A stretch of 64,000 nucleotides of DNA. It comes from Treponema sp. Its GTDB lineage: Bacteria; Spirochaetota; Spirochaetia; Treponematales; Treponemataceae. Under the pieces are notes generated by a model, which searched no databases, was not told the origin of the DNA, and saw only the letters and a list, made by a program, of their open reading frames with translations. The stretch covers positions 1 through 64,000 of the forward strand of contig JAEDFM010000006.1 in the NCBI GenBank assembly GCA_016292805.1. Direction: 5' to 3'. The position numbers and the translations under genes are program-made. Shown here piece by piece: positions 9,385-18,364 of this stretch; position 1 is the first letter of the stretch; each line of letters begins with the position of its first letter.

Positions 9385-9489
9385 AGTTCCTTTAAAATAA
9401 AAATCAGCAGAAAGATATAATCTGAACTAAAAGAGAAAGCAAAAAAATAAATCCCGATTTTTGTAAAAGCTTTCCAGCTTTTTGTCTTA

Positions 9490-10728
9490 TTATATCTTTT
9501 CTTCTTTAATTTCAGCCTTTAATGCTTCAACTTTGTCGGTTGCTTCCCATGGGAAACCTTCGCGACCAAAGTGGCCGTAGGATGCTGTTTTGCGGTAGAT
9601 TGGCTGCTTTAAATTCAAAGTTTTGATGATGCCTGCTGGAGTACAATCGAAAACTTTTTCTACGGCAGCTACAATCTTGTTGCGCTGAACTTTTTCTGTA
9701 CCAAAAGTATCAACATAAATTGAAACTGGGAATGGAACACCAATTGCATAAGCTAATTCAACTTCTGCACGGTCTGCTAAACCTGCGGCAACAATATTCT
9801 TTGCAATATAGCGAGCCATGTAAGCGGCAGAGCGGTCAACTTTAGAAGGGTCCTTTCCAGAGAAAGCACCGCCACCATGGCGACCCATACCACCGTATGT
9901 ATCAACAATAATTTTACGACCTGTAAGACCGGAGTCTCCGTCTGGACCGCCAATTACAAATTTTCCAGTTGGGTTAATGAAGTATTTTGTGTTTGCATCT
10001 AAAAGTCCTGTTGGTTCAAGAACTGGCTTAATAACATCATTAATAATAGTAGATTTGATTGTTTCGTAATCTACATCTGGATTATGCTGGTGAGAAACTA
10101 CAACAGTATCTATGCGAAATGGTTTATCATTTTCATCATATTCAATTGTAACCTGAGATTTTGCATCTGGACGGAGCCATGCAATTTTTCCTGAATGGCG
10201 GAGTTCGTGAGCACGACGAAGAATTTCGTGTGAATAGTAAACTGGAGCTGGCATTAAAGCTGGTGTTTCGTTGCAGGCAAAACCAAACATCATACCCTGG
10301 TCTCCGGCACCCTGCTGTCCTTCGTATTCCTTAAGGTCATCTTCGCCTCGTTTTCCAACTACACCCTGGTTAATATCTGATGACTGAGCGTGAAGTCTGT
10401 TCTGGAAAATACAGTTTGCACCATCAAGACCAACATCTGGAGAATTATAACCAATGTCCAAAGCTACACCACGGGCAATTCTTTCAACATTAGCATTGAA
10501 CTTCTTTGTAAATTCTTTATCAACAACAATGTTCTGGAAACCAATTTCGCCACCAACCATTAAAAAGTCAGTTGTAGAAAATGACTCACAGGCAACATGG
10601 GCATCAGGATCCAATGAAAGACAATAATCAAGAACGGCATCAGAAACCTGATCACAAAGTTTATCTGGGTGACCTTCACCTACAGATTCAGATGTAAATA
10701 AATAGTGATTGTTAGATAAGATAGACAT
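9490..10728 (-). CDS. metK: S-adenosylmethionine synthetase
   Basis: Makes S-adenosylmethionine from methionine and ATP. Family signatures are [21 protein letters not shown] at the N-terminus, the central hexapeptide-type [12 protein letters not shown], and the glycine-rich loop [20 protein letters not shown]. At 412 aa it is slightly longer than the E. coli enzyme (384). The start at 10728 is preceded by AGGAG about 7 nt upstream. That ribosome-binding site is part of a SAM-II-like aptamer, so feedback control of translation by the product is expected. Confidence 0.98.
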   Translation of the reverse strand: MSILSNNHYLFTSESVGEGHPDKLCDQVSDAVLDYCLSLDPDAHVACESFSTTDFLMVGGEIGFQNIVVDKEFTKKFNANVERIARGVALDIGYNSPDVGLDGANCIFQNRLHAQSSDINQGVVGKRGEDDLKEYEGQQGAGDQGMMFGFACNETPALMPAPVYYSHEILRRAHELRHSGKIAWLRPDAKSQVTIEYDENDKPFRIDTVVVSHQHNPDVDYETIKSTIINDVIKPVLEPTGLLDANTKYFINPTGKFVIGGPDGDSGLTGRKIIVDTYGGMGRHGGGAFSGKDPSKVDRSAAYMARYIAKNIVAAGLADRAEVELAYAIGVPFPVSIYVDTFGTEKVQRNKIVAAVEKVFDCTPAGIIKTLNLKQPIYRKTASYGHFGREGFPWEATDKVEALKAEIKEEKI

Positions 10729-10734
10729 ATTCAG

Positions 10735-10812
10735 TCTCCTATTTAGCAGATTTGTTACTTCATACGAAATAACACCGGTTGCAATTTGGATAAATCGCCG
10801 GCTTGGCAGCTT
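10735..10812 (-). promoter_or_regulatory. SAM-II-type riboswitch upstream of metK
   Basis: Read on the minus strand, the leader contains CCGGCGATTTATCC, then AAATTGCAACCGG, a small hairpin (GTTATTTC and GAAGTAAC around GTAT), and AAATCTGCTAAATAGGAG. These match the conserved SAM-II (SAM-alpha) blocks: GAUUUA in the first loop, UUGCAA closing P1 (here CCGG/CCGG), and GCUAAA followed by the purine-rich Shine-Dalgarno. UAUCC in the loop can pair with the GGA of the ribosome-binding site, forming the expected pseudoknot. The extra hairpin between P1 and GCUAAA is longer than in the textbook example. The SAM-I core and K-turn were not found. Confidence 0.75.
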
Positions 10813-10826
10813 TTAGCTACAAAATA

Positions 10827-10855
10827 AATATATTGAAATAAAATTAAAAATGCAA
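10827..10855 (-). promoter_or_regulatory. metK: Putative metK promoter
   Basis: On the minus strand TTGCAT (10855-10850) and TATATT (10832-10827) are separated by 17 bp. Transcription would begin near 10820, just before the SAM-II aptamer. The -35 match is weak (TTG only). The box overlaps the divergent candidate promoter for the CBM48-like gene. Confidence 0.5.
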
Positions 10856-10861
10856 TAATCT
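10833..10861 (+). promoter_or_regulatory. Putative promoter for the CBM48-like gene
   Basis: TTGAAA (10833-10838) and TAATCT (10856-10861) have a 17-bp spacer. The transcript would carry a leader of about 38 nt before the ATG at 10905, which has GGAAGGA upstream. Confidence 0.45.
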
Positions 10862-10904
10862 TTAGTCTATTATAAAACAATGGGTATGTAGGGAAGGATG
10901 AAGC

Positions 10905-11228
10905 ATGGCCTTAAATAAGACCTTTTCAAAAGACAAAAAAAAGTGCTCTGTAACTTTCATTGTTTCGGCTGAGGCCGCAAAGGGTGCTAAAAAAATCAAT
11001 GTTGCTGGGGACTTCAACAGCTGGAGTAGTACAGATACTCCATTACAGCAGGAGCTTGATGGCTCGTTTACTGTAACACTTGATTTAGAAGCTGGTAAAG
11101 AATATCAGTTCCGATACATTCTGGATGGTATAAAATGGGAAAACGACTGGAATGCGGATAAATACATTCCTGCTCCATTCTCAAATGCAGATAACTCGGT
11201 AGTTGTTTGTATTTGCGATAAAAAGTAA
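10905..11228 (+). CDS. Stand-alone CBM48/AMPK-type glycogen-binding-like protein
   Basis: A 107-residue soluble protein built almost entirely from one Ig-like E-set domain. Segments INVAGDFNSWSS, GSFTVTLDLEAGKEYQFRYI and WENDWNADKYIPAPF are the hallmarks of CBM48 / isoamylase-N / AMPK-beta carbohydrate-binding modules, including the Trp and Asn that contact alpha-glucans. No catalytic domain is attached and there is no signal peptide, so it probably acts in the cytoplasm as a binding or targeting factor for glycogen; that role is inference. It is a single-gene unit followed by a strong terminator. Confidence 0.85.
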   Translation: MALNKTFSKDKKKCSVTFIVSAEAAKGAKKINVAGDFNSWSSTDTPLQQELDGSFTVTLDLEAGKEYQFRYILDGIKWENDWNADKYIPAPFSNADNSVVVCICDKK

Positions 11229-11235
11229 TGCAATT

Positions 11236-11268
11236 CCCCACTGCTTTTGCGGTGGGTATTTTTTTTTA
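11236..11268 (+). terminator. Intrinsic terminator after the CBM48-like gene
   Basis: The stem CCCACTGC/GCGGTGGG (11237-11244 and 11249-11256) with a TTTT loop is followed by a run of mostly T (11257-11267). Confidence 0.9.
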
Positions 11269-11295
11269 AACTTTAAATATTTAGGAGTAGTTTTA

Positions 11296-13047
11296 ATGGC
11301 AAAAACAGAAACTAGAATTCCATGGGCATTCCTTGATGAATATCGTGGAAAAGAAATTCAGGGAGAATGGCCTACATTCCCAGAATTGTTAGCAATTCAG
11401 GCAAAACGCTTTGCTGGTCGTCCGTATTTTACAGATTTTGATGGACCAAATGGTTCTAAAAGAAGCTGGACTTATGAACAGGTTTATGACTGTGTAATTC
11501 AGATTGCAGAATTTATGCTTTCTAAGGGAATTAAAAAAGGCGACAGAATTGCAGTTAGTGGAAAAAACTCTCCTGAATGGGGAATGGTTTATCTTGCAGC
11601 TTTTTTTGCCAGTGCAATTATTGTTCCTGTTGATAATGGACTTCATCAGTATGAGGTTGAAAATATTGTAAAAACTGCTGAACCAAAGCTTTTCTTCTGT
11701 GAAGATGATAAATATGATTATCTTAAATCAGAATTTAAGAAGATGAAGGTTTTTTCTTTAACTCCTGAAAAAGAAGATTATGTTTTAAATCTTAAAGCAG
11801 AAAAAACTGTAAAATACAATGAACCTGTTAAATGCCATGATACTGCCGCTATTTTGTTTACTTCTGGAACAACAGGAAATCCAAAAGGTGTAATGCTTTC
11901 TCATACAAATCTTATTTGTGATGGATATATTGCTCAGACTCATCTTTTAATTAAAGAAACAGATGTATTTTATGCTTTGCTTCCTATTCATCATGCTTAT
12001 ACAATGCAGGCAGCTTTTATTTGTCCATTGGAAGTTGGTGCAGAAATTGTATTTGGAAAGAGCATGGCTGTAACAAGGCTTATGAAAGAATTAAAGGAAG
12101 GAAAGATTTCCATTATGCTGGGTGTTCCTTTACTTTATAACAAACTTTTGTCAGGTATAAATAAAGGTATTCGTTCTAAGGGTGCTTTTGTTGCCGGTGT
12201 TATGTCTGTTCTTCGTGGCTTTTCATTCTTTATTAAAAAACTTACTGGCAAAAATCTTGGAAAGAAGATTTTTAAACCTGTTCTTCAGCAGGCAAATATT
12301 TATACACTTCGTGTAGCTATTTGTGGTGGTGGTCCATTGGCAAAATCTGTTTTTAAACAGTATCAGGCTATGGGTATTGATTTTATTCAGGGATATGGAC
12401 TTACAGAAACTTCACCTATCATTGCATTGAATCCTCTGGAGCATTTTAAACTAGAATCTGTAGGACAGGCTTTCTATCCTTACATGGAAGCTAAGATTAT
12501 TAACAGTGATGCTGCTGAACAGACTGGTGACCGTAAAGTTGGTGAAATTGTTGTAAAAGGACCAATGGTTATGCAGGAGTATTACAATATGCCTGAAGCA
12601 ACAGCTGCAATGTATACAGAGGACGGCTTCTTTAAGACTGGTGACTTAGGATGGATGGATAAAGAGAACTACATTATGCTTTGTGGTCGTGCTAAAAACC
12701 TTATTGTTACAAACGGTGGAAAAAATGTTTATCCTGAAGAAATTGAAGATGCATTCCAGCTTTATGATGATGTTAAACAGGTAACAGTTCAGGGCTACTA
12801 TAAAGATGGTGATGAAACTTGCGAAGAAATTGAAGCTTTAATTTATCCAAGTGATGATTTATATACAACTCTTGGTTTAGAACGCACGGAAGAAATTCAG
12901 CCAGAAGTTCAGGAATATATAGAGAAAATTGTCAGCAAGGTAAATAAAAACTTCCAGTCATATTCGCAGATTTCTAAAGTAACAATTCTTAAGGAACCTT
13001 TGGAAATGACTACTTCTTTGAAAGTTAAGAGAAACTACAAAAAGTAA
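11296..13047 (+). CDS. AMP-forming long-chain acyl-CoA ligase
   Basis: An ANL-superfamily enzyme activating fatty acids through an acyl-adenylate. The ATP-binding P-loop ILFTSGTTGNPKGVMLSH lies near residues 191-208, QGYGLTETSPI is the A5 motif, and the A7/A8 region reads FFKTGDLGWMDKENYIMLCGRAKN. The C-terminal TTSLKVKRNYKK contains the catalytic Lys of the A10 motif. The frame is open upstream to 11203, but that part overlaps the preceding gene and its terminator. The ATG at 11296 has GGAG about 8 nt before it and gives 583 aa. The chain length of the substrate cannot be read from sequence. Confidence 0.88.
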   Translation: MAKTETRIPWAFLDEYRGKEIQGEWPTFPELLAIQAKRFAGRPYFTDFDGPNGSKRSWTYEQVYDCVIQIAEFMLSKGIKKGDRIAVSGKNSPEWGMVYLAAFFASAIIVPVDNGLHQYEVENIVKTAEPKLFFCEDDKYDYLKSEFKKMKVFSLTPEKEDYVLNLKAEKTVKYNEPVKCHDTAAILFTSGTTGNPKGVMLSHTNLICDGYIAQTHLLIKETDVFYALLPIHHAYTMQAAFICPLEVGAEIVFGKSMAVTRLMKELKEGKISIMLGVPLLYNKLLSGINKGIRSKGAFVAGVMSVLRGFSFFIKKLTGKNLGKKIFKPVLQQANIYTLRVAICGGGPLAKSVFKQYQAMGIDFIQGYGLTETSPIIALNPLEHFKLESVGQAFYPYMEAKIINSDAAEQTGDRKVGEIVVKGPMVMQEYYNMPEATAAMYTEDGFFKTGDLGWMDKENYIMLCGRAKNLIVTNGGKNVYPEEIEDAFQLYDDVKQVTVQGYYKDGDETCEEIEALIYPSDDLYTTLGLERTEEIQPEVQEYIEKIVSKVNKNFQSYSQISKVTILKEPLEMTTSLKVKRNYKK

Positions 13048-13070
13048 GTTTTATCATTTATACTATTAGT

Positions 13071-14240
13071 ATGCCAGCTATTAATACAGATTTACTTGCA
13101 AAAAGAGTTCTATTTTGTTTCGTTCTTGTATTCGAAATGTGTAGTCTGAGACTTTGTGCCGAAGATGTTACTCCTGCCAAAGCTCAGGTTATGCGAGAAT
13201 CCTTTGTGTCTGAAGCAAAAACTCTTGTTGGTGCACCTTATGTTTACGGAGCTGTTGGTCCTGATTCTTTTGACTGTTCAGGCCTTATTTATTACGCAGC
13301 CCGTAAATCTGTTCAGATTCAACTTCCAAGAACAGCTAAGTCAATTTACAATTACTGTAAAATTGTTCCCGATAAGGACCGCGAAATAGGTGATTTGTTA
13401 TTTTTTAAAACTACCAGTTCCGATTCTATTTCTCATGTAGGTATTTATATTGGAAACAATCAGTTCATTTCTGCAATCAGCGATGGTCCAAATACTGGTG
13501 TTATTGTTTCTTCCCTTAAACAGGATTACTGGAAACCTAAGTATGTATGTACTGGTAAATTCCTGAAATCTGGTATCAGTAATGATGTAATTGAGGAAGA
13601 TGTTAAACCTGAAACTCCAAAATCAACAACTACAACAAAAGCAGATACAACTGCTAAAGCTTCGGCTCCTGACCAGACAAAAACTGTAAAGGATTTTAAA
13701 GGCTCTTCTTTCCGTAATTTGGATGGCAGTATTGCAGAAAATGTGATTTTTGATTGTGCCAGCTTTTTTGATTGGTCACTCTTTACTCCAAATGAAGTTA
13801 TGTTCCGTTTTAGGGGCGTAGATATTCAGACAGGAGTGCGTTATGCAAAATGGCTTTTAGAACCTGGCTTTGATTTAGCACTTAGAATCAATACAAGTCA
13901 AAAGCTGTTCCAGATGCCTTTACTTTTTACAGCAACTGTTAATGATTATTTTAAATTTTACGCCGGACCTGTAATTTCTTTTGGCCACGGTTGTTTAGTA
14001 GGTAGTGATAAGGAAATAAAAGCTTCCTTCTTCCCAGGAATTATTGGATTGTCTTTATCTACACCTGCAATAGAAGCTGGTTCAACTAAAATTCAGGTGG
14101 TGCAGGATATAAGTTATACAATCTTCAATAATACAGACGATTCTGCCTTAAAGTTTAAAGAATCAATTGGCGCAGGACTTGTAATGTATACAGGAATAAG
14201 AGTAAGCTTCCCTTTAAGTATTTTTATGAGCGGTAAGTAA
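13071..14240 (+). CDS. NlpC/P60 peptidoglycan hydrolase with C-terminal barrel-like region
   Basis: An N-terminal hydrophobic segment (about 10-30) precedes an NlpC/P60 cysteine peptidase domain (about 40-165). Its nucleophile is Cys69 (DSFDCSGLIYYAA) and its base is His122 (SISHVGIYIGNNQFI). Such enzymes cut D-Glu-diaminopimelate-type peptide links or modify murein stems. A Thr/Ala/Lys linker (about 180-205) leads to some 180 residues of alternating hydrophobic strands ending in FPLSIFMSGK, suggestive of a small outer-membrane barrel; this is inference. Its stop overlaps the start of the next lipoprotein gene by one base. Confidence 0.8.
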   Translation: MPAINTDLLAKRVLFCFVLVFEMCSLRLCAEDVTPAKAQVMRESFVSEAKTLVGAPYVYGAVGPDSFDCSGLIYYAARKSVQIQLPRTAKSIYNYCKIVPDKDREIGDLLFFKTTSSDSISHVGIYIGNNQFISAISDGPNTGVIVSSLKQDYWKPKYVCTGKFLKSGISNDVIEEDVKPETPKSTTTTKADTTAKASAPDQTKTVKDFKGSSFRNLDGSIAENVIFDCASFFDWSLFTPNEVMFRFRGVDIQTGVRYAKWLLEPGFDLALRINTSQKLFQMPLLFTATVNDYFKFYAGPVISFGHGCLVGSDKEIKASFFPGIIGLSLSTPAIEAGSTKIQVVQDISYTIFNNTDDSALKFKESIGAGLVMYTGIRVSFPLSIFMSGK

Positions 14241-14833
14241 TGAAACCAATTATTTTTGCTTTATGTACAGTTCTTTCTCTGTTTTTAATGTCCTGTACTT
14301 CAGAAATCAATATTAATTCTACAGATAAAGGTGTGGAATTTTCTTTTAATGGTGTGGCACAAAAAGGCTTTGAAAAACTGGTTAAATCTCTGGGTGCCGA
14401 AAATCAGAATTTTATTGATTCTGTTCAAATTACTGATGAATTAACTAAAGCCGGATTTTCTGCGGTTGATGTAAAACAGAAAAATTTAGCAGATTTATCC
14501 ATTTTTATGACAGCAGCAAACAAAAATAATTTTCTTTTTGAATCTGGTGTTGTAGTAATGGAAAATAATATTTATAAAGCAGATTTTTCCAGAGACAAAC
14601 TTAAAGTTTTTTACGAAAAAGCAGATGCGCAGGTAATTCAGGTTATGGATTTGCTTCTGGCACCAGTTTTTAATGATGAGGAAATGACTGTGGAAGAATA
14701 TCTGGAAGTTATTGCTGCCTTTTACGGTGATTCTGTTGCAGAAGAGCTTAAAACCAGTAAGGTAAAGGTTATTTCAAAGGGGTGGGCAAAAAACTATTCT
14801 TTACCAGAAATTCTTTGCGGATATTGTGATTAG
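14240..14833 (+). CDS. Predicted lipoprotein of unknown function
   Basis: The signal ends in LSLFLMSC with Cys at residue 19, a good lipobox, so the mature protein of about 179 residues should be lipid-anchored. No enzyme motif was recognised. The mature part is acidic, with helical stretches (VEEYLEVIAAFYGDSVAEELKTS) and one strand pair. It is translationally coupled (TAATG overlap) to the NlpC/P60 gene, so it may be a partner of that hydrolase. Confidence 0.7.
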   Translation: MKPIIFALCTVLSLFLMSCTSEININSTDKGVEFSFNGVAQKGFEKLVKSLGAENQNFIDSVQITDELTKAGFSAVDVKQKNLADLSIFMTAANKNNFLFESGVVVMENNIYKADFSRDKLKVFYEKADAQVIQVMDLLLAPVFNDEEMTVEEYLEVIAAFYGDSVAEELKTSKVKVISKGWAKNYSLPEILCGYCD

Positions 14834-14920
14834 TTTGTAGGGGAAAATCCCCACCCATTCTTACGAATTTTGAATAGATTTATACAACGATAATTTTTTA
14901 TACTCCTTTATATTATAACC

Positions 14921-16546
14921 ATGAGTAAAGCAATTTTTGTTAATCAAATTGGATATTTAGTTGATGGTTTAAAAGCGGGCTATGTTACAGCCAAAGCCGC
15001 TGAAGCAGCAGACGGAACTTTTGTTTTAAAAACTCCAGAAAATCAGATTGTATATACTGGAAAACTTGGGCTGCCTGTAGAAGATCGTATAGCAGGGGCT
15101 CCGTATTGTTGTGCAGATTTTTCTGATTTTATTCAATCTGGTAAATATATTTTAAGCGTCGGTGATAATGACAGTTACATTTTTGAAATTGGCGAAAAAA
15201 TTTATGAATCACTCTATGTTTCAATTTTAAGATACTTTACTTTATCTCGTTGTGGTTGCACCGTTAATCATCCTGTATTTGGACATGAACCTTGCCATGC
15301 TTCAGTTGCAGAAATTTACGGAGAACCTGGTAAAACAAGAAATGTCCTTGGTGGCTGGCACGATGCTGGTGATTATGGACGATATGTAGTTGCAGGTACA
15401 AAAACCGTATTAGATCTTCTTGTTGCTTACAAAGCGTTGCAGATGAAGGGTGATAAAGAAAGTCTTAATCTGTTTGATATTCTTGATGAAACTCGGTTTG
15501 AACTGGAATGGCTTTTGCAGATGCAGAGAGAAGATGGTGCAGTTTATCACAAAATCAGTACATACCATTTCTGTGGTTTTATTACTCCAGAAGCAGATAA
15601 TGAAAAAATTGTTCTTGCACCTGTTTCAACTGCAGCTACTGCAGACTTTGCAGGTTGTCTTGCCTATGCCTCTATGTATTATAAGGATATTGATTCTGCC
15701 TTTGCAGATAAACTCCTTGCAGCTGCCACAAAAGCTCAAGATTATCTTTTTGCACATGAAGATGAATTGTATAAAAATCCTCCAGAAATCAGAACTGGTG
15801 AATATGGTGACCGCAATGTAGAGGATGAACGTTTTCTTGCAGCTGCCGGACTTTTTGCTGCTACTGGAAAAGAAGAGTATAAAAAAGCTGCCGAAGAAAT
15901 TTGGGAAAAAGCTCATGCTGTATTAAACGAAGGTACTATTTGTGGTAACAAGCACTATTTTGCAGGTTTTGGCTGGGGCAATGTAGGTGCTTATGGTATG
16001 GAGATTCTTATTCATAGTGGTCGTTTGGCAGAAGATGATCCATTTAGATTAAAGATATTAGAATCTATTATGGAGCGTGCTGAACAGCTTATGGCCAAAG
16101 TTAATACTGCTTCTTTTGGAACAAGTCATGAATTTGTTTTCTGGGGAAGTAATGGTTATGTTTGCGACAATGCTCATATTTTAATTCTGGCTGCAAATTT
16201 TGTTGATGAAGAAAAACGTGGGGAATACTACAAAGCTGTACAAAAGCAATTCAATTATATTCTTGGTTGTAATCCAATGGGAATGTGTTATGTAACTGGC
16301 TTTGGTTCTGAAAGTACTAAGCAACCTCATCATCGACCAAGTGGGGCTTTAAAAACTTTAATGCCTGGAATGCTAGCCGGTGGTCCTGCAGAAGGTCTGG
16401 TGGACCCTACAATTAAAGAAGCCTACGGTGGCAGAAATATTGCTCCATTAAATTGTTATCTTGATCATATTCATAGCTATAGTTCAAACGAAGTTGCAAT
16501 TTACTGGAATTCTCCGTTTGTACTTCTTTGCGCCTGCTGTATGTAG
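14921..16546 (+). CDS. Glycoside hydrolase family 9 enzyme, no signal peptide
   Basis: An N-terminal Ig-like CelD_N module (about 1-92, IFVNQIGYLVDGLKAGYV) precedes a GH9 (alpha/alpha)6 barrel. The catalytic acidic pair is in GGWHDAGDYGRYV (Asp148 and Asp151), the proton donor is Glu524 in SSNEVAIYWNSPF, and KQPHHRPSGA holds substrate-contacting residues. GH9 enzymes hydrolyse beta-1,4-glucans by inversion. Without an export signal this one is likely a cytoplasmic cellodextrinase or aryl-beta-glucosidase acting on imported oligosaccharides, rather than a secreted cellulase. It stands alone between flanking AT-rich gaps. Confidence 0.85.
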   Translation: MSKAIFVNQIGYLVDGLKAGYVTAKAAEAADGTFVLKTPENQIVYTGKLGLPVEDRIAGAPYCCADFSDFIQSGKYILSVGDNDSYIFEIGEKIYESLYVSILRYFTLSRCGCTVNHPVFGHEPCHASVAEIYGEPGKTRNVLGGWHDAGDYGRYVVAGTKTVLDLLVAYKALQMKGDKESLNLFDILDETRFELEWLLQMQREDGAVYHKISTYHFCGFITPEADNEKIVLAPVSTAATADFAGCLAYASMYYKDIDSAFADKLLAAATKAQDYLFAHEDELYKNPPEIRTGEYGDRNVEDERFLAAAGLFAATGKEEYKKAAEEIWEKAHAVLNEGTICGNKHYFAGFGWGNVGAYGMEILIHSGRLAEDDPFRLKILESIMERAEQLMAKVNTASFGTSHEFVFWGSNGYVCDNAHILILAANFVDEEKRGEYYKAVQKQFNYILGCNPMGMCYVTGFGSESTKQPHHRPSGALKTLMPGMLAGGPAEGLVDPTIKEAYGGRNIAPLNCYLDHIHSYSSNEVAIYWNSPFVLLCACCM

Positions 16547-16551
16547 AATAA

Positions 16552-16572
16552 GGAATAATTTTTTATTATTCC
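16552..16572. terminator. AT-rich hairpin after the GH9 gene
   Basis: GGAATAAT and ATTATTCC pair around a T-only loop. There is no downstream U-tract, so termination is plausible but unproven. Confidence 0.4.
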
Positions 16573-16583
16573 AACTACAAAGT

Positions 16584-16612
16584 TTCACAATCTCCTGAAT
16601 TTGTATTATATT
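16584..16612 (+). promoter_or_regulatory. Putative promoter of the Gld-like ABC operon
   Basis: TTCACA (16584-16589), a 17-bp spacer and TATATT (16607-16612). It would give a leader of about 45 nt containing AGGAGG seven bases before the ATG at 16664. Confidence 0.6.
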
Positions 16613-16663
16613 TAAAGATACACAAAATTAAAAAATATAATGGTAAACTCAGGAGGTTTTCCT

Positions 16664-17620
16664 ATGATTGAAGTTTCCCACGTTTCCCGTAATTTTGGGG
16701 ACTTTCGTGCGGTAAATGATGTAAGTTTTTCCATTCCAACAGGACAGATTATTGGTCTTTTAGGACCAAACGGTGCCGGAAAAACTACTACAATGCGAAT
16801 GATAACTGGTTATCTTGAACCATCAGATGGCCAGATTTTAATTGATGGAGTTGATATTGCCACAGCTCCTGTAGAATCAAAACAGAAAATCGGTTACATG
16901 CCAGAATCTGCTCCACTTTATGGAGATATGATTGTTGAAGATTATTTAAAATATGTTGCCGATATTCACGGTCAGAATCCAGAAGAGAAAGTTGCTTTAC
17001 TTTGCCAGGAATGTGGCCTTAAAGAAGTAATGAGCAAAAATATCAGCGAGCTTTCCCGTGGTAACCGTCAGCGTGTTGCTCTTGCTCATGCACTTATGAA
17101 CGATCCTGAAATTCTTATTCTTGATGAACCAACTTCAGGTCTGGACCCTAACCAGGTAGAAGATGTTCGTGCAATTATTCGCGAAATTGGTAAAACAAGA
17201 ACTGTAATTATTTCAACACATATTTTGAGCGAAGTTGAAACTCTTTGTAGCCGAGCCATTATTATTTCTGGTGGAAAACTTGTTGCTGATAATTCAATTG
17301 AAGAATTAAAGGAGAAGTTTGGACACGATACTTTAGTTCGGGTTACAACAGGTGCTGTAGATTTCCAGAAAATTGAAGCAGCATTGGCTTCTGTAGATGG
17401 AGTTGCCAAAATTATTGAAAATTCTAAGTTCCAGTTGAATGGTACAGATGTAATGGAAGTTTCTGTTTCAGTAAACGGCGAAAAAGAAATTCGTCCTGCA
17501 ATCTGTAAAAAACTTGTAGAAGCTGGTGTAGATCTTTATGAGCTTTCATTAGAAAAGAACAGTCTTGAAGATGTATTCCGTGCAGTTACTGGTGCAGCCA
17601 GCGAAAGTGAGGCAAAGTAA
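16664..17620 (+). CDS. ABC transporter ATP-binding protein (GldA/CcmA-like)
   Basis: A cytoplasmic ATPase of an export-type ABC transporter, 318 aa. Walker A is GPNGAGKTTT, the signature is LSRGNRQRVALAHAL, Walker B is ILILDEPTSGLDPNQ, and the switch His is in IISTHILSE. The frame begins at 16640, but the ATG at 16664 has an ideal AGGAGG ribosome-binding site and starts exactly at the conserved MIEVSHVSRNFG. It heads a four-gene operon whose permease and auxiliary subunits resemble the Bacteroidetes GldF/GldG set. Confidence 0.92.
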   Translation: MIEVSHVSRNFGDFRAVNDVSFSIPTGQIIGLLGPNGAGKTTTMRMITGYLEPSDGQILIDGVDIATAPVESKQKIGYMPESAPLYGDMIVEDYLKYVADIHGQNPEEKVALLCQECGLKEVMSKNISELSRGNRQRVALAHALMNDPEILILDEPTSGLDPNQVEDVRAIIREIGKTRTVIISTHILSEVETLCSRAIIISGGKLVADNSIEELKEKFGHDTLVRVTTGAVDFQKIEAALASVDGVAKIIENSKFQLNGTDVMEVSVSVNGEKEIRPAICKKLVEAGVDLYELSLEKNSLEDVFRAVTGAASESEAK

Positions 17621-18352
17621 ATGAGTGATAAGAAAAGAAAAAATCCTACATTTGTAATTATGCGCCGCGAACTCCGTGCTTACTTTACTAGTCCGGTTGC
17701 TTATATTGTTTCAGCATTGTTCCTGATTGTATGTGGTGTTTGGTTCTTTATGCTGAATGCTTTTTATTTGCAGAATCGTGCAGAATTAAGAGGCTTCTTT
17801 GGAAGTTTACCATTAATTCTTTCCTTCTTTGTTCCAGCTTTAACAATGCGTCTTTTTAGTGAGGAACGCCGTGTTGGTTCTATTGAAACTTTAATGACAT
17901 TACCTGTAACAGAAGTAAATGTTGTTCTTGGAAAATATTTTGCCAGCCTTATTGGTACTTTAGCAATGATTGCTCCTACAGTGTTCTTTGCCGTTACCTG
18001 CGAAATTTTTGGTTCTCCAGATTACGGTCCAATTGCAGGTGGTTATTTAGGTGCTATTTTCCTTGCAGCCAGCTTTACTGCAATCGGATTATTTGCTTCT
18101 TCAGTTACAAAGAATCAGATTCTTGCATTCTTTACAGGTTGTATTATCTGTGTAGTTTTAACTTTGCTTAATTCTATGTTGATTTTCCTTCCTGCTGCTA
18201 TTGTAGATTTGTTGAGCTTCCTTTCAATCAGCCAGCACTTTAGTTTGATTTCTCGTGGTGTAATTGATACACGAGATATTTTGTATTTTATTTCATTAAC
18301 TGCACTTTTCATTGTATTTACAATTAAAGTTCAGCAGAACAGTAAACGTTAG
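17621..18352 (+). CDS. ABC transporter permease (GldF-like)
   Basis: 243 residues with six predicted membrane helices (roughly 24-46, 60-80, 104-128, 140-162, 168-192, 217-238). The first cytoplasmic segment MRRELRAYFTSPVAYIVSALFL is the conserved start of the ABC-2/GldF permease family. The ATG follows the ATPase stop directly, with no intervening base. The substrate is unknown. In spirochaetes this operon is not tied to gliding, so the Gld label describes homology only. Confidence 0.88.
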   Translation: MSDKKRKNPTFVIMRRELRAYFTSPVAYIVSALFLIVCGVWFFMLNAFYLQNRAELRGFFGSLPLILSFFVPALTMRLFSEERRVGSIETLMTLPVTEVNVVLGKYFASLIGTLAMIAPTVFFAVTCEIFGSPDYGPIAGGYLGAIFLAASFTAIGLFASSVTKNQILAFFTGCIICVVLTLLNSMLIFLPAAIVDLLSFLSISQHFSLISRGVIDTRDILYFISLTALFIVFTIKVQQNSKR

Positions 18353-18364
18353 GAGGGCAGTAGA

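Noticed and set aside
10735..10812. SAM-I (S-box) riboswitch before metK
   Set aside because: The SAM-I four-way junction and kink-turn are absent; the blocks fit SAM-II instead.
11203..11295. N-terminal extension of the acyl-CoA ligase
   Set aside because: It overlaps the end of the CBM48-like gene and runs through that gene's terminator; ATG 11296 has a good ribosome-binding site.
14838..14852. GGGGAAAATCCCC as a terminator after the lipoprotein gene
   Set aside because: The stem is only four or five pairs and no T-run follows.
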